In this document: positions 59,143 to 64,000 of the stretch, piece by piece
Layout: each line of letters begins with the position of its first letter
Numbering within the stretch: position 1 is the stretch's first letter
Assembly: GCA_023954745.1 (NCBI GenBank)
Contig: JAGSHC010000004.1
Coordinates: forward strand, 1 to 64,000
Direction of reading: 5' to 3'
Length of the DNA stretch: 64,000 nt
Source of the DNA: Deltaproteobacteria bacterium
GTDB taxonomy: Bacteria; Myxococcota_A; UBA796; UBA9615
Notes under the pieces: generated by a model
Told to the model about the DNA's origin: nothing
The model's database searches: none
The model's input: the letters and a program-made list of their open reading frames with translations, nothing else
Position numbers and translations under genes: made by a program

Positions 59143-60632
59143 AGCTTGAACTCCACGCGGCGGTTCTGCTCACGGCCCGCCTCGGTGTCGTTGCTCGCGA
59201 CGGGCTGGCTCTCGCCGTAGCCCTTGGCTCGCAGTCGATCCGAGTCGACGCCTCGCGAGATGAGGTACTCCCGCACCGTCTCCGTGCGTGACTGACTCAG
59301 GCGCAGGTTGTAGTCGTCGTCGCCTTCGCTGCTCGCGTGTCCCTGGATCTCGACGCCGAGGTCCGGGTAGCGGTTGAGCACCCGCGCAGCCTTGTCGAGG
59401 ACCGGCTTGCTCTTCCTCAGCAGCTGCGAGCTGGCGACCTTGAACTGGATGGACGGGATGGCGCCCGCGAACTCGGCGAGGTCGTCCGGAATCTCGTCGG
59501 GGCAGCCGTCGCGGTCGAGGTAGCTATTGAAGGTCTCCGGCGCGTTGGTGCACCCGTCGTCGGGATCGAGGAATCCGTCGCCGTCGTTGTCGAGCTCCGG
59601 GCAACCGTCGTTGTCCTCGTAGCCGTCTTCGTCCTCGGGCTTGTCGCGGCACTGGTCGACGTCGTCGGCGATGCCGTCCTTGTCGTTGTCGGTGTCGGGA
59701 CAGCCATCCTTGTCTTCGAAGCCGTCCTTGTCCTCGGGGTCGAGGCGACACTCGTCGTACTCGTCCTCGATCCCATCCTTGTCGTCGTCCAGGTCGGGAC
59801 AGCCGTCTTCGTCCTCGAAGTTGTCAATGTCTTCGGCGACCTCGGGGCAGGCGTCCTTCCGGTTCGGAATGCCGTCGCGGTCCTTGTCGGGGCCGGTGCC
59901 GCCACCAAAGGCGACCCAGATCCCGCCGCCCAGCTCCAGATGATTGAAGTTTCCCGTGTAGTTGGGACGTCCATCGTCGTTCAGCGCCTCCAGGGTCGGC
60001 ACGCCGTCCTGGAAGTCGGCCGGACCAAAGGAGACCTTGTACCGGGCGTCGAGGCGCAACCCGAACTGGAAGCCCAGTCGAGGATCCGCCGTCTCGACGA
60101 GGATGAACTTCGCGCCGCCACCGATGGAGAAGAGGAAGTCGCCGTCTGCGCTGCGGTAGGAGTAGGGGTCGTCCTGGGGACGCTCGGAGTAGGGGTCGCG
60201 CACCGGCTCGTCGGTTGCGGGGCCCAGCCCCTTCGCGTAGACCGGCCGCACGTTGTAGTGCTGGAAGCCCGCACCCACTGCGAAGTAGGGAGACACGAAG
60301 GGGAACGGCGCCGAGAGCACGACGTCGTGGTGGTTGTTGATGTAGATGGCCTTGCGGAAGGTGTCGTCGGTGCTCGTCTGGAGCACCTCGAAGGTGGCCT
60401 CGTAGGCGATGAAGCTGGTGAAGTTGATGCCGAAGCGCCCGCCGAGGTTCAGCCCATCGTTGAGGTTCTCGAGCTTGACGGTCTCGTCCTCGGAGAACCC
60501 GCCGCGAGACATGAAGCTGTAGTACCCCGCGTGGAAGTCGAGCTCGACGGAGCGCGGGAGGACCTGCCCCTGGGCCAGAGACGGCAGGGAGCCGAGGACG
60601 GCCAGCAGCACGAGGAACAGGTTGGTGCGCAT
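59127..60632 (-). CDS. OmpA-family protein with calcium repeats
   Basis: 501 residues from the ATG at 60632; signal peptide LVLLAVLGSLPSLAQG. Residues ~25-265 are an outer-membrane barrel with alternating strands; ~270-385 are DKDGIxDxxDxCxxxPED calcium repeats; the last ~105 (QFKVASSQLLRKSKPVLDKAARVL...YNLRLSQSRTETVREYL...NRRVEFKLY) are the peptidoglycan-binding OmpA domain. It ties the outer membrane to the wall. The repeat/OmpA combination is common in Myxococcota. The DUF4388 gene ends 4 bases before its start. Confidence 0.95.
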   Translation of the reverse strand: MRTNLFLVLLAVLGSLPSLAQGQVLPRSVELDFHAGYYSFMSRGGFSEDETVKLENLNDGLNLGGRFGINFTSFIAYEATFEVLQTSTDDTFRKAIYINNHHDVVLSAPFPFVSPYFAVGAGFQHYNVRPVYAKGLGPATDEPVRDPYSERPQDDPYSYRSADGDFLFSIGGGAKFILVETADPRLGFQFGLRLDARYKVSFGPADFQDGVPTLEALNDDGRPNYTGNFNHLELGGGIWVAFGGGTGPDKDRDGIPNRKDACPEVAEDIDNFEDEDGCPDLDDDKDGIEDEYDECRLDPEDKDGFEDKDGCPDTDNDKDGIADDVDQCRDKPEDEDGYEDNDGCPELDNDGDGFLDPDDGCTNAPETFNSYLDRDGCPDEIPDDLAEFAGAIPSIQFKVASSQLLRKSKPVLDKAARVLNRYPDLGVEIQGHASSEGDDDYNLRLSQSRTETVREYLISRGVDSDRLRAKGYGESQPVASNDTEAGREQNRRVEFKLYRLD

Positions 60633-60636
60633 GGGT

Positions 60637-62958
60637 CTACTTCTTTCCGAAGCGGCCGAAGAGCCCCTTGAGCCCCTTGCCTTCATCAGGAGCCTTGGCG
60701 CCGCCACCCTTGATCATCTCGTCGACACGCTTGTACTCCCGCAGGGCCTCGGGGTTGTCGGCCTTGATCTTCAGCGACTTGCGTAGCCACATCCGGGCGT
60801 TGTTCCAGTCCTTGCGCATGATCGCGATCTTGGCCATCAGATGCGGCAGGTCGGCGACCATCGGCTTCTCGGAGATGGCCTGCTTGAGCATGTCCTCGCC
60901 ACCGAGAGCCTTCTCGTAGTCCGCCGCCTGATTGGCCCGGAAGAGCGCGTACCCGAGCCAGCCGCGGTACTCGGCCTCCTCGTCGTACATCGCGACCGCT
61001 TCCTCGAACTTCTCGACCGCGGCGACCGCCTTGCCCTGGTTGATGAGCCTGATCCCATTCTTGTAGGCGCCTTCGGCCCCGAGGATCTGCTGCACCCTCT
61101 CCATGGCGAGCTCGTTCTCGTCCTTCTCGCCGCGGATGTACTTGGAGACATACTTCTCGCGCGCTTCGTCGTCGTCGAGGGTCTCGTACGCCTCGGACAC
61201 TCTGGTGAACACGGCCTCGGCGAGGCGGGAGTACACCTCGCCTTCGTCGACGAGGGTGTCGGGGTGGAAGCGGCGGGCCATCTTGAAGTAGGCCTTCTTG
61301 ATCATGCCGGCGGTGGCTTCTTCGCTCAGCTCGAAGACCTCGAAGTAGTTCTGGCTCTCCAGCTCCTTGAGCATCTCCCGGAGGCCGCGCACGCGGTCTT
61401 TCTCCTTCGTGGGCAGGTCGTGCCACTCCTCGGGCTCGATCAGCGGGCCGGGCCCTGGCGGCGGGCCATCGCCGACCACCGGCTGCGGAGCCACTGGAGC
61501 CATGCCGCGGGGCGGCTTGACCGGGCGTCCGCCAGCTCTGGGCTTGACTCCTCGAGGGGGCGCGACCGGGCGGCGCTGCGACGCACCCGACACCCCCACG
61601 TCCTCGAAGAGGCCCGCGAGGCCACTGGTGCGCCCCGGTGTCTTCGTCGCCGGGGACGACGCGTGACGGGGCGCCGAAGGGGGCGCCGGAGCACGGCCCG
61701 CAGGGCTGGAGACGCGATGACGGCCCCCAGCTCCCCCGAGCTCCTCCCGGCGGCCACCTCCGACGTGCACGGTGCGAGAGACGGCACCCGCCGCCCCTCC
61801 ACCGCCGCGGAAGCCAATGGACGACAGGTCCACGCCGAGATCGCTTCGCCCTCCGGCGGGCGAGGCAGCAGCAGGCGTCGGGTACGACGGGGCCCCAGGA
61901 GCGGCGAAGGAAGGAGCCGGCGGAGGCGTGGGGTCCACGGGAAGCGGCTCGAGACGGGGGCTGGGAGGGGGAGGAGTCACGACCGGAATCGGCGGGACCG
62001 TGACCTCGTCCTCTGCGGCGGTGTACTCGCCTGACTCCGAGAGCCATCGAGCGATGTCCAGGTTCGCGCCGCCAGCGCCCCGCGCAGGGGCTACCGAGGG
62101 AGCCGAGGGAGCCGAGGGAGCCGGGCCCCGGGGGGGGGGCGGTGCGACGGAGCCTCCACCCACGTCGATCTCGATGGAGTCGAGGTCGAAGCCCATGGCG
62201 TCCTCGGGCTCGGGCGCAGGCGCCTCCGGGGCCGCAGGCACCATCTCCACCATTCCCGAGCGCTGGAGGAGGAAGACGAGGCGCAGCGCTTCTTCCTCAG
62301 GAAGCCCGGCCGCGCCGATGGCGTCCCGCACCGTGCGCTTGGACCGGAGGAGCTCCCAGAGTCGCGCGCGTGCAGGGTTGAGGCGGAAGTCCTCGATGGG
62401 AAACGGCAGCTCGGCCACCGAATCGGCGTGGAAGTCGAGGTACACCTCGATGTACCGACGGACCTCCTCCAGGGGCATCCGCTTCCACACCCCTTGAGCC
62501 AGCACGGGGGGCAGCGAGACCTCCATCAGGGTCTCCGGGGGAACCGCATCGGAGCTCTCCACCAGGACGCGGTACCCGCCCTCGGACCAGCTGAACGCCT
62601 GAGTGAGCAGCAGGGAGGCCCAAGCTCCCAGCTCTCGCGCCACGTCTGGGGTGGGCAAGATGCGGTCGCGCAGAATCGCCTGGGCGGCGGTCATTCCGTC
62701 GGTAGCGGCCACCTGGAGGACCGACTCCGCGACCGACCTCTGGAGCTTCTTCCGACGGACCAGGAACTCGGTGAAGCTCTCCTTGGCGTTGGTCGTGGTG
62801 AAGGCCACCAGGCTGCCGTCGCGGAAGTAGAAGCGGCGCGTCGTGCTTCCCCGGGACAGCTCGACGAAGATCGGAGCGTTGCTGCTTCGAGCGAGCAGGA
62901 GGATGTCGATGAGCGGAAGGTCGCCGAGGCTTCCTTCCTGTAGGACGGTCTCGCTCAT
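60637..62958 (-). CDS. DUF4388 / J-domain / TPR protein
   Basis: 773 residues, cytoplasmic. N-terminal DUF4388 domain (~8-230: GSLGDLPLIDILLLARSSN...FYFRDGSLVAF), a Pro/Ala/Gly-rich spacer (~240-500), a J-domain (~537-605) with the HPD motif in ARRFHPDTL, and TPR-type helices to the end with a Lys-rich tail. J-domains recruit Hsp70; DUF4388 occurs in Myxococcota signalling proteins. It may bring DnaK to a regulated complex. Co-transcribed with the OmpA-family gene (4-base gap). Confidence 0.9.
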   Translation of the reverse strand: MSETVLQEGSLGDLPLIDILLLARSSNAPIFVELSRGSTTRRFYFRDGSLVAFTTTNAKESFTEFLVRRKKLQRSVAESVLQVAATDGMTAAQAILRDRILPTPDVARELGAWASLLLTQAFSWSEGGYRVLVESSDAVPPETLMEVSLPPVLAQGVWKRMPLEEVRRYIEVYLDFHADSVAELPFPIEDFRLNPARARLWELLRSKRTVRDAIGAAGLPEEEALRLVFLLQRSGMVEMVPAAPEAPAPEPEDAMGFDLDSIEIDVGGGSVAPPPPRGPAPSAPSAPSVAPARGAGGANLDIARWLSESGEYTAAEDEVTVPPIPVVTPPPPSPRLEPLPVDPTPPPAPSFAAPGAPSYPTPAAASPAGGRSDLGVDLSSIGFRGGGGAAGAVSRTVHVGGGRREELGGAGGRHRVSSPAGRAPAPPSAPRHASSPATKTPGRTSGLAGLFEDVGVSGASQRRPVAPPRGVKPRAGGRPVKPPRGMAPVAPQPVVGDGPPPGPGPLIEPEEWHDLPTKEKDRVRGLREMLKELESQNYFEVFELSEEATAGMIKKAYFKMARRFHPDTLVDEGEVYSRLAEAVFTRVSEAYETLDDDEAREKYVSKYIRGEKDENELAMERVQQILGAEGAYKNGIRLINQGKAVAAVEKFEEAVAMYDEEAEYRGWLGYALFRANQAADYEKALGGEDMLKQAISEKPMVADLPHLMAKIAIMRKDWNNARMWLRKSLKIKADNPEALREYKRVDEMIKGGGAKAPDEGKGLKGLFGRFGKK

Positions 62959-63036
62959 CGGCTGTCACACTCCTCAGGCCCTGGCGGGGTCTAGTTTTAC
63001 CATCTGGGGGCAACCCTGCGGGCTGACGTAGGGAAC

Positions 63037-64000
63037 CTACGGCGCAGACGCGAGCCAGGACTCGGTGACTCTGGCCACCTCGACTCGGCGTCGAGCCACC
63101 TCGTCGCCCAGCGCTTCGGCGGACTCGAAGCCCAGCGCACTGGCGAGGCGTCGGGTGTCTGGGTGGTCCAGGTCGAGGTGCGCGGCCCCGGTCCCCGCCC
63201 TCAGCCGGAGCGAGCTCTCCACGCGCCGGAGAAACCCGTAGTGATTGGTCAGGGTCACTCCATCGCCGGGCTGTACATCGTCGAGAAGGGCGATTGCGGC
63301 CAGTGGATCGGCCTGGGACGCGACCTCGTCGGTCCCGCGGAGCTGACGGCACGCCACCGCGAACTCGATGTCCGTGAGTCCGCCCGGGCCCAACTTCAGG
63401 TCGAGGACCCGCGGCCGCTCGGCGGACAGCTCGGCGAGCTGCCGACGCCGCATGGTCCGCGCCTCCTCCGCCAGCCGTTGATCCTTGGTGGGTCTCCGCG
63501 CGACGAGCAAGGCTCCCTCGACCTCCTCACGGAAGTCGGGGTTCGACGCCCACACCACCCGGGACCTCGCGAGCATCAGCCGCTCCCACGGCGCAGCCCG
63601 CTGGGCGTACCACTCCCGAAGGCCATGCAGGGACGTGCACAGCGGCCCGCCCTGTCCTCCGGGACGGAGCCGGATGTCGACCTCGTAGCAACGCCCCTCG
63701 CGGGTGGGCGCGGTGAGCGCGGTGATGACGCGCTGCACGTGCCTGGCTCCATAGGTCCGACCGTCCAGCGCCCGCCGTCCGTCGCTCTCCCCATGGGAGC
63801 GCGACACGAACACGAGATCGAGATCCGAGCCGTAGGTCATCCATCCCGACCCGAACGACCCGAGGCCCACGATGGCGCGAGGGACCTCCTCCCCCGACGC
63901 GTCGCGCAGGACGCCGTGGCGAGCGCGCATGGCGGTGGTCGCCAGTTGCTCCGCGCCAGCGACGAGGGCCTCGGCCAAGGCCACCAGGTGAGCGCAGGGG
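63037..64000 (-). CDS. glnE: Glutamine synthetase adenylyltransferase, C-terminal part
   Basis: The frame is open to the right edge, so the N-terminal part is missing; about 320 residues are visible. They hold the nucleotidyltransferase motif GSFGSGWMTYGSDLDLVFV, then YEVDIRLRPGGQGG and a WERLMLARSRVV helix, and GPGGLTDIEFAVACRQL of the helical domain, all typical of GlnE. GlnE adenylylates or de-adenylylates glutamine synthetase in answer to nitrogen status. Which of its two catalytic halves is seen fits the C-terminal (adenylylation) half. Divergent control from the DUF4388 gene is not possible to judge. Confidence 0.9.
   Translation of the reverse strand, partial: PCAHLVALAEALVAGAEQLATTAMRARHGVLRDASGEEVPRAIVGLGSFGSGWMTYGSDLDLVFVSRSHGESDGRRALDGRTYGARHVQRVITALTAPTREGRCYEVDIRLRPGGQGGPLCTSLHGLREWYAQRAAPWERLMLARSRVVWASNPDFREEVEGALLVARRPTKDQRLAEEARTMRRRQLAELSAERPRVLDLKLGPGGLTDIEFAVACRQLRGTDEVASQADPLAAIALLDDVQPGDGVTLTNHYGFLRRVESSLRLRAGTGAAHLDLDHPDTRRLASALGFESAEALGDEVARRRVEVARVTESWLASAP

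Overview
This is a very GC-rich chromosomal segment, and the protein families point to a Myxococcota-type (deltaproteobacterial) bacterium. The pointers are a MYXO-CTERM-like C-terminal sorting tail, a protein resembling the MXAN_5187 C-terminal family, a DUF4388/J-domain/TPR protein, two TIGR02147-family regulators, MopE-type metal-binding repeats, and many lipoproteins whose lipobox is followed by poly-Asp (DDDDS-like) linkers. Taxonomy is inferred from family content only, because no rRNA lies in the window. I saw no tRNA, rRNA, insertion sequence, integrase or CRISPR array. Coding density is high and no gene-free stretch exceeds 300 bases.

Layout. 1-10.7 kb: the end of a calcium-repeat/von Willebrand A surface protein, an SspB-like protein, a large SNF2-family helicase, a putative NlpC/P60-like lipoprotein, a PNGase F-like lipoprotein and a TIGR03790-family lipoprotein. 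10.7-18.4 kb: a 1404-residue membrane protein with an internal duplication, a Tat-type Rieske protein, a small Dabb-like protein, and a translationally coupled MopE-type lipoprotein/exported protein pair. 18.4-26.3 kb, minus strand: a tight operon of seven genes running from a TIGR02147 regulator through a lipoprotein, a 27-heme cytochrome c, a 9-heme lipoprotein cytochrome, a predicted beta-barrel and a b-type cytochrome to a ferredoxin/flavoprotein oxidoreductase. It reads as a complete route for electrons across both membranes and is the most interesting system here. 26.5-36.1 kb: secreted and poly-Asp lipoproteins (including an M66-like metalloprotease), DUF4105 and vWA proteins, an MtfA-like peptidase, MsrB and a glutamine amidotransferase. 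36.1-43.1 kb: MoaB, a glycosyltransferase carrying a ~570-residue coiled coil, and a second TIGR02147/lipoprotein module divergent from a DUF2330 protein. 43.2-48.8 kb: sucA-sucB-lpd, the 2-oxoglutarate dehydrogenase complex. 48.8-64 kb: another poly-Asp lipoprotein, a small operon with an isolated CpaB-like protein, a GlcD-GlcE-like fusion coupled to a GlcF-like Fe-S protein, several hypotheticals, an OmpA-family protein, a DUF4388/J-domain/TPR protein and the C-terminal part of GlnE.

Together these genes combine central metabolism (sucA-sucB-lpd, GlnE, a glycolate oxidase-like complex) with an unusually large surface and envelope repertoire. The two TIGR02147 modules are the clearest regulatory theme. 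Each regulator overlaps a downstream lipoprotein gene, and each has its own repeated DNA motif, one copy of which overlaps the regulator's own start codon. In one case the regulated operon appears to be the multiheme electron conduit.
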